DNA of 64,000 nt, taken from contig NC_061124.1 of NCBI RefSeq assembly GCF_905220365.1, positions 2,420,501 through 2,484,500 of the forward strand, written 5' to 3'. The notes under the pieces were generated by a model, which was not told the origin of the DNA, did not search any database, and was given only the letters and a program-made list of their open reading frames with translations. The DNA comes from Vanessa cardui. Its lineage: Eukaryota > Arthropoda > Insecta > Lepidoptera > Nymphalidae. The position numbers and the translations under genes were made by a program. Of the stretch, positions 34,187 to 45,789 are shown one piece after another. Each line of letters starts with the position of its first letter. Within the stretch, counting starts at the first letter, position 1.

Positions 34187-35820
34187 GGTTTTTTTATCAT
34201 AAACAAAAACTTCGTTGTATGTAAAAATCACACTTTCGTTTTTAGATTGTATAAAGCCTTCCATAAAAGTTCGTTTAAATAAATAAACTCATGTAAAGGC
34301 AACCATTCACTCAACACTCGCAGACATTAAATGATAATATCCGTAACACAATATGGATGTTAGGGGTTTTATAAGAAGTTACGTTCCAAGAAATAAGATA
34401 AAAGCAATTTCACACACCACCGACGTCCGCACCTCTCTAATAGATCTTATTTATGCCTCAATTTCAGCACTGTGGATGCTTATACAGTCATAAAATATTT
34501 TCATTCAATTCCTCTCACTATAAAGACAATTTAAATATGGAATAGGATCATGATGTTGGTAATACAGTAACCGGTAAAAGTATAACGGGGAAAAGGAATC
34601 TTCTACTACATATTATGTTATATTCGTTTTTTGACGGAGATTGTATATTCTTTCTCTACTTTATTTGTAAAAATTTGCACGTATATTCGTCAGTACCTTA
34701 GCACCAGTAAGGACCATTAGAATCCTAAAACTGCAATTATCGATGTATCTATAATTTTGTTAGCTAGATGATGTTAATATGCTTTTTGTAACTCGTTGCT
34801 AGATGGCGTGGCAATATAATCACTTTTATACCGTTGGTTGAACGTTAAGAAAATTGGTATTACCAATTTGGTATCATTTATTATGAACTCTTTTGACAGT
34901 CCATCTGCTGGGTTAAAAATCAATAATATTAAAGTAAAAAGATAAAATATAACGGGAATAAAATCACAATGCTGGTTTTATAAAAAAAAAGATTATCACT
35001 AAATATATTATACAATTATATAATCTATATACTTTTGAAGACGAATATAAGACTGCCTTACAATCATATACATATCTACATTAGGCAATTAATAAAAGAA
35101 CTTATTTCCTTGTTACATATTTAATTAAAAATATATATTACCTCGTACACTTATTTTTGTCATTATATAATAAGACAGACATTAATAATATCTAGATCAT
35201 AAGATATGTGAATGCTATAAAAACTCTTTGCAGAAATACAATAGCATTGTATTGAATTATATCGACAAATACCCCAGACCGCGTCGAATGGTACTGAAAA
35301 ATATCTGAAAGTACCGATAGAGCAATTACAGGCCGCCGTCACGTCAGAGACTTCACTGCGGGACGTGTCTATTGATCCTGTATAAAAGCAATCGAAAGGG
35401 ATTCCGCGTATATTGTTTGATATATAACTCTTATGCCGAAGAAAATAAGGGTTATAATGCTCGATATAAATACGTAATCTTTGACGAAGATAGGCAAGGC
35501 GGTAACTAAAAGTATGCGGACGTGTATTAAAATATTCATGAAGAAAACCGCTTGAGACTAATTCCTTATAAGGTGAAGGCAGACTACCGCATTTTAGTGC
35601 ATTAAATTATAATTTATACTGGCAAAATATCTACACCTAACTGCTAATATTATAAATACGAATATAGCTTTGTCTGAACGCTTTCACGTGTAATTATTTA
35701 TTAGAAACCAATATCAAATAATGTACATGCATCTAACGGTGAAGAATAATATTACAATTTGTATGTACGTGTACTATACGTACAAGCGTCTGATATATAA
35801 ACATACTAATATGCATAAAA
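34187..35820. other. Long stretch, no repeats recognised, one GC-richer patch
   Basis: 35275-35420 is less AT-rich (ggccgccgtcacgtcagaga) and includes TATAAAAG at about 35381. That could be a core-promoter TATA box, but no transcript start or exon downstream supports it. Confidence 0.3.
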
Positions 35821-36126
35821 GTAAACAAAAGTAAAGAAATAGCCTGTAAATAACCCACTGTTGGGCTAAGACCTCCTCTCCCATTGAGGAGAGGGTTTGG
35901 AACATATTCCTCCACGCTGTTCCAATGCTTGTAGGTGGAATGCACATGTGGCAGAATTTCTATGAAATTTGTAACATGCAGGTTTCCTCACGATGTTTTC
36001 CTTCACCGCTGAGCATGAGATGAATTATAAAGACAAATTAAGCACATGAATCAGCGGTGCTTGCCTGGGTTTAAACCCGTATAATCGATTAAGATGCACG
36101 CGTTCTAACCACTGGACCATCTCGGC
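35821..36126 (-). mobile_element. SINE-A, near full length
   Basis: All blocks are present from the (TTTAC)-type tail (gtaaacaaaagtaaag) to ccactggaccatctcggc. The B box complement reads gggtttaaacccg (one substitution). The 70-codon frame at 35733-35945 (-) is a by-product. Confidence 0.8.
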
Positions 36127-36346
36127 TAACTGCATGCAACATCTCGACTAATATGCAATCTAATATGTATGTAGTAACATATTAATAAAAACAATATATC
36201 ACCAGTGAATCGAATTTGATGAAATTTGCTTTGAAGCGAGATTTACACCCAAAGAAATATAAAATATTGCAAGGTTTTTTATAAATAAAGTGTGAAAACT
36301 GTTTCTTTGATAAGCGCCAAGGAGTTCAAGTGGAAGATGTCCATCA
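36127..36346. other. AT-rich spacer
   Basis: Nothing recognised between the SINE-A and SINE-B copies. Confidence 0.4.
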
Positions 36347-36585
36347 TTTTTTTATGGTATGAATTGGCGGAGGAACATATGGGCCACCTGGTGGTAAGTG
36401 GTCACCATCACCCATAGACAATGACGCTTTAAGAAATATTAACTATTCCTTACATCGTCAATGTACCACCAACCTTGGGAACTAAGATGTTATGTCCCTT
36501 GTGCCTGTAATTACACTGGCTCACTCACCCTTCAAACCAGAACACAACAATACTGAGTACTGTTATTTGGTGGTAGAATAACTTC
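36347..36585 (-). mobile_element. SINE-B, head-truncated
   Basis: It starts ttttttatggtatgaattgg and stops within the family body at ggtagaataacttcat. The last 60 bp of the head side are absent. Confidence 0.75.
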
Positions 36586-37369
36586 ATAATCGTAAATCGA
36601 GAGTTCAAAGCGCAGCACACTGATTTTTCAGATAATTTGTCTCTAGTCATTTATTTTGTGGTCATCGTTGAAGCAAAACATCGAGAAAACTTACTTGTCT
36701 CAGATAATATTTATCAAATAGAAATATATCTGCCAAATTGATTTGGAATAGCGTGAAAAAAGGTCCAAAACTTCTTCGTGAGAGGATAGCTCTTCAAGCA
36801 TATAATGGAACTCACATGGTACCATTTATTACACGTCAATGACATAATTAATCAATCAAAGTTCTGACGACATTTCTCTCTCAGACATACAGTGAAAAAT
36901 TATCTTATCTTAACTATTCTTTCAAGGGTCATCTTAAACCACTGATCATTTATAATATTCATTCTTTAATCGTAACTTATTAAATTTTTAATCCCAATCG
37001 TATAATCGGAATCACATAAATACGGCAGAACGCTTAGTAACGGGTTTAATGTTCGGTTGTCTGTCGGTCGAGTCTGTTTGTATCGGTCGTGGAATTTACT
37101 GTTCTTACATACTTACTAATTAACCCTCTATGTATTGAAATATTCTTGTAACCGATTAAAGTTATGTAGTGAAGATAAAAGTGTTCAATTATAAACAAAT
37201 AAAGAACTGAAAAGTATAGGTTAGTCATTCGTGTTATATATTTTTTTATTTAATTAATCATAGGGTTGGTTAGTATATATTATAATTGACCAATCCCTAA
37301 AATATTTAAAGTAAATATGGACGGACCCTAATTAACCAAATTTCAAAGATATAACAAGTTCTGTATGCT
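36586..37369. other. AT-rich stretch, nothing recognised
   Basis: The 60-codon frame at 37046-37228 (-) is probably chance. Confidence 0.4.
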
Positions 37370-37689
37370 TTTTTTTTTTTTTTTATTTTATTTTTTTTTT
37401 TTTTTTATGGTATAGGTTGGCGGACGAGCATATGGGCCACCTGATGGTAAGTGGTCACCATCGCCCATAGACATTAACGCTGTAAGAATTATTAACTATT
37501 CCTTACATCGTCAATGTGCCACCAACCTTGGGAACTAAGATGTTATGTCCCTTGTGCCTGTAGTTACACTGGCTCACTCACCCTTCAGACCGGAACACAA
37601 CAATACTGAGTACTGTTGTTTGGCGGTAGAATAACTGATGAGTGGGTGGTACCTACCCAGACGGGCTTGCACAAAGCCCTACCACCAAG
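37370..37689 (-). mobile_element. SINE-B, full length, young
   Basis: One of two best copies: a long oligo-T (oligo-A on the - strand) at 37370-37406, then the whole body to gggcttgcacaaagccctac and caccaag. Over about 280 bp I see only two substitutions against 39506-39802 (GATGG versus GGTGG; CACCCTT versus CACCTTT). Near-identity means recent insertion or conversion. The 38-bp oligo-T with a single internal A interruption also suggests youth. Confidence 0.9.
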
Positions 37690-38130
37690 TAGATGATAGA
37701 TAGATGCTATGAAATACATCAAGAATGCAACTGACCATCACAAATTTGTTATCACCAAGACAACGCACTATGTATGTCACTTGCTTTTACTGTCTATCAA
37801 AGGTGACGTCACTACCTTGACCACGTCACTTACAATGCACTCCCAAATTATTTTATTACTCAATTAAGTATTTATTGTTGCTGTCATATTATAATTTTAC
37901 TTATAAATCCCTTGTAAGATGTATTACAGACATGACAGAATAAAACCACTCGGTTTGTTTCACAATCTGTAGCTTCAGTCTTAATGTCTCAATATAAAAA
38001 GATAAATTCAGATAAAAAGAAAATTTACATACAAAACTCATTTAACAGAAAACTGGAACAAGATAAGAATAGGCTTTACAGAATAAATTTTATATTTCAA
38101 GTGTTTTATGAACACCATGTATATATAAAA
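37690..38130. other. AT-rich stretch, nothing recognised
   Basis: The 69-codon frame beginning at 37984 runs into the Helitron-like element and is not a gene. Confidence 0.4.
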
Positions 38131-38328
38131 CTAGTAGTCGACCGTGGTTTCGCTCGCGTTTTAGGGAATTGGTTGTCATGTGTTAGGCAATAAAGTAGCC
38201 TATGTCCCTTCTTGGATTTCAAGTTTGCTTCATACCAAATTTCATCAAATTCGGTTCAGCGGTTTGATCGTGAAATAGCGACAGACAGACATACAGAGTT
38301 ACTTTCACATTTATAATATTAATATAGA
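38131..38328 (-). mobile_element. Helitron-like element, family Ha, intact short form
   Basis: A|CTAGTAGTCGACCGTGG at the left and ATATAGA|T at the right give a 198-bp element that on the - strand runs TC...CTAG between A and T. It contains exactly one copy of the unit amplified at 3615-4524, followed by the gttcagcggtttgatcgtga tail and cagacagacatacagagtta. It is the reference for how the array at 3.6 kb arose. Confidence 0.7.
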
Positions 38329-38357
38329 TTACTAATTGATTTAGTTAATGTCGCTAT

Positions 38358-38482
38358 TTACACCATCAGCCCATTTCCGTCCACTGCTGGACATAGGTGT
38401 CTCCAATTGCACGCCACTGAGATTGCCAGCCGTCTTGCGTAAGTCGTGTCCACCGTGCCCGAGGACGTCCTACACTACGTTT
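38358..38482 (-). pseudogene. RTE-type LINE C-terminal remnant
   Basis: The - strand frame is open and reads GRPRARWTRLTQ, then SQWRAIGDTYVQQWTEMG and stop (TGA at 38365-38367). The GRP-x-x-R-W ... Y-V-Q-Q-W pattern is the recalled C-terminus of lepidopteran RTE-type reverse transcriptases. Compare AYVQQW at 16.1 kb, which differs enough to be another subfamily. It lies 30 bp beyond the Helitron-like element. Confidence 0.7.
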
Positions 38483-38778
38483 GTCTATTTACACACCACA
38501 AAATAATATCATATGAGCTTCTAGGCTTGTTTGCATATGTTACTTTATGGTTTGGTGGTGTACTATTGATCGACTACAGACACGGCTAATCTGAAAGGAG
38601 GGTAACCAATTCAGGATATTAGCAAAAGTGAGCAAACAAAGCAATAGGAAATATTGTCTGTTTTATTATAGGACGGGGTTACTACTTCCATCTTTTATTG
38701 ATGTTTTATTGGAACGATCGGGGCTACTTACCGTAAATATTACAAGAGTCTATGGGTAAGAATGGTATAGTAAGCTAT
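38483..38778. other. Unassigned spacer
   Basis: Nothing recognised. Confidence 0.4.
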
Positions 38779-38912
38779 GAGCCGAGATGGCCCAGTGGTT
38801 AACCAATGATTGCGGGTTCATACCCAGGGAAGCACCACTGAATTTTCATATGCTTAATTTGTGTTTATAATTCATCTTGTGCTCGGCGGTGCAGGAAAAC
38901 ATCGTGAGGAAT
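38779..38912 (+). mobile_element. SINE-A, 3'-truncated
   Basis: The head with intact A box TGGCCCAGTGG is followed by a deletion (gttaaccaatgattgcgg), a B-box-like GGTTCATACCC, then the body up to aacatcgtgagga, where similarity stops. Loss of the 3' side is unusual for a LINE-mobilised SINE and implies a later deletion. Confidence 0.7.
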
Positions 38913-39255
38913 GTAACTAGTATAAGATTTGAGATTAAAGTTATACTTATTTAAATATTAATACTAATTTCAATTCTGAGCAAAATATTTATTTGATAAT
39001 AAAATATTATTGTCAACTGCGCACTAGTTATAAAACAATATAATAAACGATCCCATAAACAATACCATCGAGATTTATTGTAGATCATAATCTGAATACA
39101 TGTACAACTCGTGAACGATAAATTATTAGTTTTTAGAACCAGATTTAATAAAAGTACATTCAATACATTTTATTAAAATACTATCGGACACAAAAAGCGC
39201 TACAATGAAAATATGCCATTGGTGAAAGATGTGAAAAATAAAAATTTTAAGAAAA
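38913..39255. other. AT-rich spacer
   Basis: The 70-codon frame at 38951-39163 (-) is chance. Nothing else is recognised. Confidence 0.4.
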
Positions 39256-39860
39256 AGAAAAACCGACTTCAAACAAAACACAATTTTAAAACAAATAAAT
39301 ATGCACTAAAAAGTAATAAAAATAATTGCATATTGAATATTTTTTTTAGAGTCCTCCTAAGTTAAATAAAATGAAAAACATTACACTACTTAAAAGTCGA
39401 TTAACGATTATATAACGTAGTTATAGCTATTGTTATTTTTGGAGCAGTCAATAAAAAATATCAAAATCGGTCCACACAGTAAAATTTATGAAGTAACAAA
39501 CATAATTTTTTTTTTTTTTATGGTATAGGTTGGCGGACGAGCATATGGGCCACCTGGTGGTAAGTGGTCACCATCGCCCATAGACATTAACGCTGTAAGA
39601 ATTATTAACTATTCCTTACATCGTCAATGTGCCACCAACCTTGGGAACTAAGATGTTATGTCCCTTGTGCCTGTAGTTACACTGGCTCACTCACCTTTCA
39701 GACCGGAACACAACAATACTGAGTACTGTTGTTTGGCGGTAGAATAACTGATGAGTGGGTGGTACCTACCCAGACGGGCTTGCACAAAGCCCTACCACCA
39801 AGGAATATACAGACGAATTGATAACCTTCTTTCGGTCGGATAAGAAATCGGTTGAAAAAT
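39256..39860 (-). mobile_element. AACCGACTTCAA-type element interrupted by a SINE-B
   Basis: The left end reads aaaaaccgacttcaaac and the body runs to gaagtaacaaacataa at 39505. After the SINE-B (39506-39802) it resumes with tacagacgaattgataacct and closes at agaaatcggttgaaa. The uninterrupted copy at 56773-57207 shows the two halves were once contiguous. The ends are short imperfect inverted repeats. Confidence 0.65.
39506..39802 (-). mobile_element. SINE-B, full length, young, nested
   Basis: Complete from oligo-T through tatggtataggttggcggac to caaagccctaccaccaag. It is inserted in an A-rich run of the host repeat. It must be younger than that host, and its near-identity to 37370-37689, 2 kb away, fits recent origin. 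Confidence 0.9.
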
Positions 39861-40334
39861 CGAGTTGCTTACCGATGGATCAGAATTTCTCATGAAGAAA
39901 CTCATGGAGAACAGCCAATGCTGAGCATGTATTGTTGTTCTCAACTGTGCAACCACAGTTAAACTAAATAATTCACTATAGCGACTAAGACGGCTAAGAC
40001 GACTATCTGCTACAACCAGGGCAACCTGGTAGCATTAAAGGCTACATAACTCTGACCTTCAGACTTTGAAGCAACCAAAGCTTTTTATTTATAAACTATA
40101 CTAGCAAATTCTAAAATTAATCAAGAAATTACTAATATTCCCATTTATTCCTCCTCTTAAATTTACCACTTGAGTTAGGAGTGGCCAACAATAGCTAGGG
40201 GTCAAGATCGATCCTGCGACTTTTAAATCGTTAGGTGGCCTGAAAACCCTTGCGATATTGACGCTTGAATTCGCTTTTTTTAAATCTTTTACTATTTCTA
40301 TTCACCTTTTTTTGAAATTGTAATACTCAAAAAT
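39861..40334. other. Unassigned stretch
   Basis: About 40085-40215 (tcaagaaattactaatattc ... ttaggagtggccaacaatag) resembles 24755-24815 (aattactaatattcctattt ... ttaggagtggggatgacaat), suggesting one more dispersed repeat of roughly 100 bp. Confidence 0.35.
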
Positions 40335-40545
40335 ATAGTCAGTAGGGTTTGTGAAGCTCGTCTGACTATATAATATCAGTTAGTAATCGCTTATCAACCA
40401 CTAAACAGTATCATATATTCCGTTATCAAGGGTGAATTAGTCAGTGTAACTAAAAACACAAGGGACATAGGATGATTGATATTTGTGACACTGTTAATTT
40501 ATGTAGGCGGTGAGCATTTATTTTGACGATAGAAAAAAACCTTTA
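40335..40545 (+). mobile_element. SINE-B, old copy
   Basis: In + orientation, from gtagggtttgtgaagctcgt to tgtaggcggtgagcattta. Many substitutions, but block order is kept (aagggtgaattagtcagtgt, cacaagggacata). Confidence 0.5.
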
Positions 40546-41379
40546 AAATATTAACATGTCTATTCATGCCTATAATGTATTCCGACCACAAGAGTAGTGA
40601 AGCCACACAACATTCCACAACGAATTGACGGAATATCATTGGTTGAGAGCTTGATTATCTGTGATATTCATTATGTATTTGCGAAATGTCATTTTAAATG
40701 TCAACGAAATTATCATCGGAATTTTTGAAGTGAAATGAAAGTGGATATATGTAGTATAATGTTTACATTTAAGGTTATTAAGTTACCAATAAGATTAAAC
40801 AGATATTATATTTAAATATCAGCTCGCTGTTCACACATCGTCGTCACGGCCATTTTTATACATTCGATTTTCCCGTGCTTTTGCGATGTGTCAGTCGAAA
40901 TGACAGATGCATAATTACACAGATAATATATATTTTTATACAAAATATAAATCTAATAATCATTAATATGTAAGTATAGATCTGTGTTCACATAATTACT
41001 GAAACGCAGTTTATTTAAAAATATATATTAATCAAGATCTGTTAGTGCACAATATTATGACTTTTTAAATTCGAATAGACTATATATTTGGAGTTATCCT
41101 GTTACTAGTATAACGATTTGTTATGTATAATGCGTTGCGTTTTGGTATTCGTCCCTCATCCGCCCTTGTGTGCCCTTGTGTGAAATGTCTTTTATCCTTT
41201 AAAGAATATAAAGGATAGCGTAAAAGAAAAAGGACTTACCTGAAGTTTTTATTTAATTTCTATTCGGTCCCAGTAGTGAGAATACGTGGATATCAACTGA
41301 AAGTCAGATATGAATTGTTGAGGTATTCTGTAAGAACTGAAAATCACTCGTGGAATTATTATTTTTTATGCTTTACATT
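40546..41379. other. AT-rich stretch, nothing recognised
   Basis: Contains small self-complementary text (ttatcctttaaagaatataaaggata) near 41191-41216. Otherwise unassigned. Confidence 0.35.
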
Positions 41380-41643
41380 TGCGGTCGAGCTTATGGGCCA
41401 CCTGATGGTAAGTCATCACCGCCCATAGACATTGGCGCTGCTAGAAATATAAACCATTCCTTAAATCACCAACGCGTCAACAACCTTGGGAACGAAGATG
41501 ATATCCCCGTTGTGTCTGTAGTTACACTAGCCAGTCAGCCATCAAACCGGAACACAACAGTACTAAGTACCTACTGTTTGGCGGTAGAAATCTGATGAGT
41601 GGGTGGTGCCTACCCAGACGGGTTTGCACAAACCCTATCACTA
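41380..41643 (-). mobile_element. SINE-B, near full length, moderately diverged
   Basis: From gcttatgggccacctgatgg to cagacgggtttgcacaaacc. The oligo-A side is eroded. An 81-codon frame at 41350-41595 is incidental. Confidence 0.75.
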
Positions 41644-42719
41644 TGATATGGAGAATATCTCTCTGCAATGAGTTCCGGATTTATTTACCATAGTTATCCA
41701 GCGGATTATGAGTGAATGAATATAGAGGGCCCCTGTTTGGGCACCCACTTGTGAGCGATAATGTGCAGGACATAGTTGTCTAATTACCTTGACCTATATA
41801 AAATCTTACATGTATGTGAAATGTATGGAATATGGAAACTCGTTTTTGCACTAACCTTCAACTTATTTTCGCAAATCTATACGTATGATAAAATTGGTGT
41901 GTCTCTTTGCAATATTAAAATACTCCTTTTACTAAATGCACATGTATACGAGGTACATATACCAAAAAAGCATTTTTTTACGATTTTTGTTTGACTGTTT
42001 TATTTGTAACGACTTGACCGATTTCGATGGGATTTTCACTGACAGATAGGTGATATACATATTAGGGACTAATTAAGGCTACAATAATAACTTTCTTGTT
42101 AAATTCAAATCTCAGGCATTCGCGGGTAGTTATAGAATAGTAAGTAAGTGCATCCGATAATATGAAGTAGTAAAGTGATATACTGCTAAACAGCGATTCT
42201 CATTATTGCATATACTATGTACTCAGTATTATTATGTTTATTTTACAGCGGTTACCATCAGATAATGCCCTTGCACCTCAATTAAGCTAAATTATTAAAA
42301 AAAATAAGGGATATACGATCAGTATCCAATAATGTATTCGGAAAATTAATGACAAAAATGTGAACGAAAAGTGATCTCATCAAAAATTTATTATCGTTAA
42401 AACGATATTTAAAAGTTGTTTATATATTAATAAATGTCATTAAATCGATATACTTGTATTAAACGAAAGCCGGTGTCGATAAAATAGTGTTGTATAATAT
42501 TATATTTATATTGGTTTAAGCCTTTATCGTTTCCGAATATTATAATCTGTGCATCAACAAGTGGATTAATACATCGCGATAATGGAAAGATATTGCTATA
42601 ATTACGATTAAATGTCTTTTAATTTACCTATTTTAGGTATGCTGTAATTTTTAATTATATGTATATTAGAATTTCATACAACATATTATGACTTTCTCGC
42701 GATATTTACTTGATCGTAG
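41644..42719. other. AT-rich stretch with possible SINE-B scrap
   Basis: 42180-42290 retains tgtactcagtattattatgt and agcggttaccatcagat, perhaps a decayed SINE-B. The 72-codon frame at 41776-41994 has no domain. Confidence 0.3.
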
Positions 42720-42800
42720 AACTTTGAACAATACCGTCTGGGAGAATACCACTGCCTTATCAGTTATTTTACCACCAAACAACAGTACACAGTATCATAT
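42720..42800 (+). mobile_element. SINE-B head fragment
   Basis: The text taccgtctgggagaatacca followed by ttaccaccaaacaacagtac matches the first third of the family. Confidence 0.5.
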
Positions 42801-42957
42801 TATTATATCAGCGCTAATCATATTAGTACAATCTCAAATTTTATCCTTATAAGGAGAGAAGCCTTTCTCCCATGTCATTTTATTTGACATTGTACCAGTT
42901 TAGATATCTTACGCTCATGGTTCTCATCCATCCGGACCCAATCAGATCAGGCTAACG

Positions 42958-44395
42958 TTCAAACTCAAACTCAAACTCAAACTCAAACTCAAATAACTTT
43001 ATTCAATATAGAAGCATTACACTTTCTTATTGATGGTCAATTGAAACACTACCACCGGTTCGGAAAAGAAAATACCCTGACCTGAGAAGAACCGGCGAAA
43101 GAAACTCAGCGGGATTTTTTTTTTTTTTAGTTGTCTCATATATTATTTAAACAATTTAATATGAGATGAAATAGCCAGGAGGCGATCGTTTCATTCCCAA
43201 GGTGTGCTATCGATCATAAACTCATTAATTGTATAGTAACCTTTTGCACACAAGCGTTCCTTAATAATTTTCTTAAATTTGGCAACAGAGGCATTTTGAA
43301 CGCTTTCTGGGATCCTGTTGTAAAACCGTATACATTGCCCCACAAAGGAGTTACTGACTCTATGTAGTCGAGTAACAGGAGTAACAAGTTTGTGTTTGTT
43401 CCTTGTACCGATGCTATGAGTATCACATTTTCTCATGAAATCATTAATATTTTTTCGTACATACATAACATTGCAGAATATATATTGAGAAGCAACAGTC
43501 AATATCTTGATTTCTCTAAATTTATTCCTTAACGATTCTTTAGCTCCTAGGTTATAGATTGCGCGAATAGCCCTCTTCTGTAGCACAAATATAGTATGGA
43601 TAGCGGCTGCGTTGCCCCACAGCATAATACCGTATGACATTATACTGTGAAAGTAAATGAAATATACTAAGCGAGCCGTATCAACATCGGTACATAGTCT
43701 AATCTTTTTGACCGCGAATGCCGCAGAACTCAGTCTACTCGCCAATCCGTTAATATGGGGGCCCCATTGCAACTTGGCATCAACAGTAAGGCCAAGAAAC
43801 TCAGCAGAATCAATTGGATCCATAGATTCCCCGTTAATGAGTACATCGGCTTTTACATTATGTACATTTGGTGTACTAAATTTCACAATTTTTGTTTTAT
43901 TATTATTAAGCCTAAGATTGTTTACGCTAAACCAATGTACTATATCAGCTATAGCATTGTTTACGTCGTCGTACTGTACCTGTTTTCTATTAATTTTAAA
44001 AACTAAGGAGGTATCATCAGCAAACAATACTATATCATGTTTGTTCCCAACAAGAAAGGGCAAGTCATTTATCTATGTGAGAAACAGAAAAGGTCCAAGA
44101 ATTGATCCCTGAGGGACCCCCATACCAACTGAGACCCCAGGAGACCTATTTCCTTTAACGTCAACCCTCTGAATTCCATTGTTAAGATAAGAAGTCAGAA
44201 GGTCAAGCGTTCTTTGGGCATCGCCCCTTCTAGCCTGGTTAGCGTAGTATTGATGGATTAAAATGACGTAAGCAATTGTCAATTCTTTTAACTCAGTGAC
44301 AGGAATGAGCGATAGAACATTTTCGTCTAAAACATTACGTAAGCGCTTGTTCCGACGTAATCTAACCAATTTTCTGATACTTTATTACATAGTTA
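42958..44395 (-). mobile_element. CR1/Jockey-like LINE, 5'-truncated, with (TTTGAG)n tail
   Basis: On the - strand, a partial reverse transcriptase (44369-43191) is followed by a 3' UTR containing an oligo-A run (43117-43129), gctgagtttctttcgccggt, gaaccggtggtag, an ATTGAATAAAGTTATTT block and five TTTGAG units (42961-42990) as the terminal microsatellite. The endonuclease and N-terminal RT motifs are absent. Eight further fragments of the group lie in the window. The clade (CR1 versus Jockey) is uncertain from these parts. Confidence 0.8.
43191..44369 (-). pseudogene. LINE reverse transcriptase, one in-frame stop
   Basis: Two open frames in the same phase are separated by one TAG at 44073-44075. 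Read through it, the text is GVPQGSILGPFLFLT-stop-INDLP, where families have a tyrosine codon. The downstream part holds the polymerase motif FADD about 16 residues after the stop. Then come LGLTVDAKLQW, a YGIMLWG block, LQKRAIRAIYNL and the C-terminal FVGQCIRFYNRIPESV, ending in a stop at 43191. The segment upstream of GVPQG (DENVLSLIPVTELKEL and so on) lacks the expected first aspartate motif, so there is 5' truncation or scrambling. Apart from that stop the last 290 codons are undamaged, suggesting modest age. Three + strand frames here are shadows. Confidence 0.85.
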
Positions 44396-45370
44396 CTTCC
44401 TTACGTTGTGTTTTTTTTATTGATGTTCACATTTAATTTGAATCGTTACTAACGATTGGATAGCTAACAACGTTTGCAAACGATTTTATTAAAAAAAAGG
44501 ATTAACAATATAATCTACAAACGAATTTAACAATGCTCACTAACAAAGCGACGAGCTTACAGATTATGATATATTTAAAACAAACATGGCGGACGGTTTG
44601 TTTTATCGTTTAGTCTACAAAAAATACGTTTGAAAGCAAATGTTTTAACGCTAAACGCAAATAGCGGGCTTTGAAAATAATGGAGTATAGTTTTGCCTAT
44701 GAACAAAAAGTCTCCTTGCAAACGAAACAATAGATATATTATAGCCAAAACTAACGTTTCTGAATAAGTAATGCTACAGTAATAATAATAATAATAGCCC
44801 TTAATTCTCGTAAAAGTTGAGCTATAAGTTCTACGTCGGTGAAAGGGACGTTTACTATGGTCCAGGGGACATAGTAATATAATAAAAAGGTTTGTATTAA
44901 AATCATATTTATTCATTGCCTAAGCTGATTTTTGTTCCAGTGATTATGGGACGATAGCATGTAGAAGATCGGTTATGGTCTTATTTTATGCAGAACTTAA
45001 AAGGATTCTCATTTGCAATTTACTAAATTGTTACGATTTAACAAAAATATAATTACAAAGAGCGGGAAACATTACTGGCACCAGTACAAGGCGGTGCTAT
45101 GGCTGTATATATAAAAAAAAACTCAAATGTAAAACCAGCGAAAATATGTTGTCAGTTCGCAATGACATGAAATCAAAACAAAATCTGTCATAAGATTGAA
45201 AATTCTTAAAAAATCTCTTGAATGCGAAGTTTGGGCGACCCACTTTGGTATTATATAATATAATACCAAATATATACATACTGGCAATCCAAGGTACCAA
45301 CTTTATATACTGATCAAATTAACATCATCTATTCGTAGAACGACTTTAGTTTTCATATAACTTTATCAAA
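44396..45370. other. AT-rich stretch, nothing recognised
   Basis: A 113-codon frame (44575-44916, -) has a (TAT/TAA)n-encoded tyrosine run and no domain. It is probably chance. Confidence 0.4.
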
Positions 45371-45425
45371 GTAAGGCCTCCTCTCCCCCTCAGAAGATAG
45401 TCAATGTTCCAATGCAGGTTCGTCG
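45371..45425 (-). mobile_element. SINE-A scrap
   Basis: The text aaggcctcctctccccctca and atgttccaatgcaggttcgt is a short piece of the family's 3' half. Confidence 0.4.
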
Positions 45426-45789
45426 AAAATAATGAAGATATGTGCAGTGGCTCTGGTTGACAGCCTGATAAATTAACAATAATAAAATGGTACTCAGGCA
45501 TAAAAATGATTAAAAAACTTTGTGCATTCTTGAACCTTTTGGTCGTTTGACAACAAATCCATTAAAAACTCGAATAAGAAACAATAAATGAAAAAGCACT
45601 TGCAAATGTCTCCATAAGGAAATTATCAAAATAGGAATATAGGTACATAGCTAATAAAATTACTAGTAGCTCGTCCAAAATTATCTCGTATATTCGGTAC
45701 AGCGAAAGAAGTTGTCACGCCGTGAAATCGTAAAGAACAGGGCTGTGTCGTCTTGAAAACCTACCAATTAGGAGACATTTCTTTTATAT
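45426..45789. other. Unassigned spacer
   Basis: Nothing recognised. Confidence 0.4.

Noticed and set aside
38131..38328. Reading this element as a SINE
   Set aside because: No Pol III boxes or tail; the TC...CTAG ends at an A/T site fit a Helitron-like element better.
41225..41260. Minus-strand splice donor (CTTCAG|GTAAGT)
   Set aside because: No open frame or acceptor upstream on that strand; such strings are expected by chance.
43657..44112. 151-codon + frame and neighbouring + frame inside the 43-kb LINE
   Set aside because: Antisense to the reverse transcriptase, whose motifs are clear on the - strand.
44575..44916. 113-codon minus-strand frame
   Set aside because: Contains a microsatellite-encoded tyrosine run and no domain.
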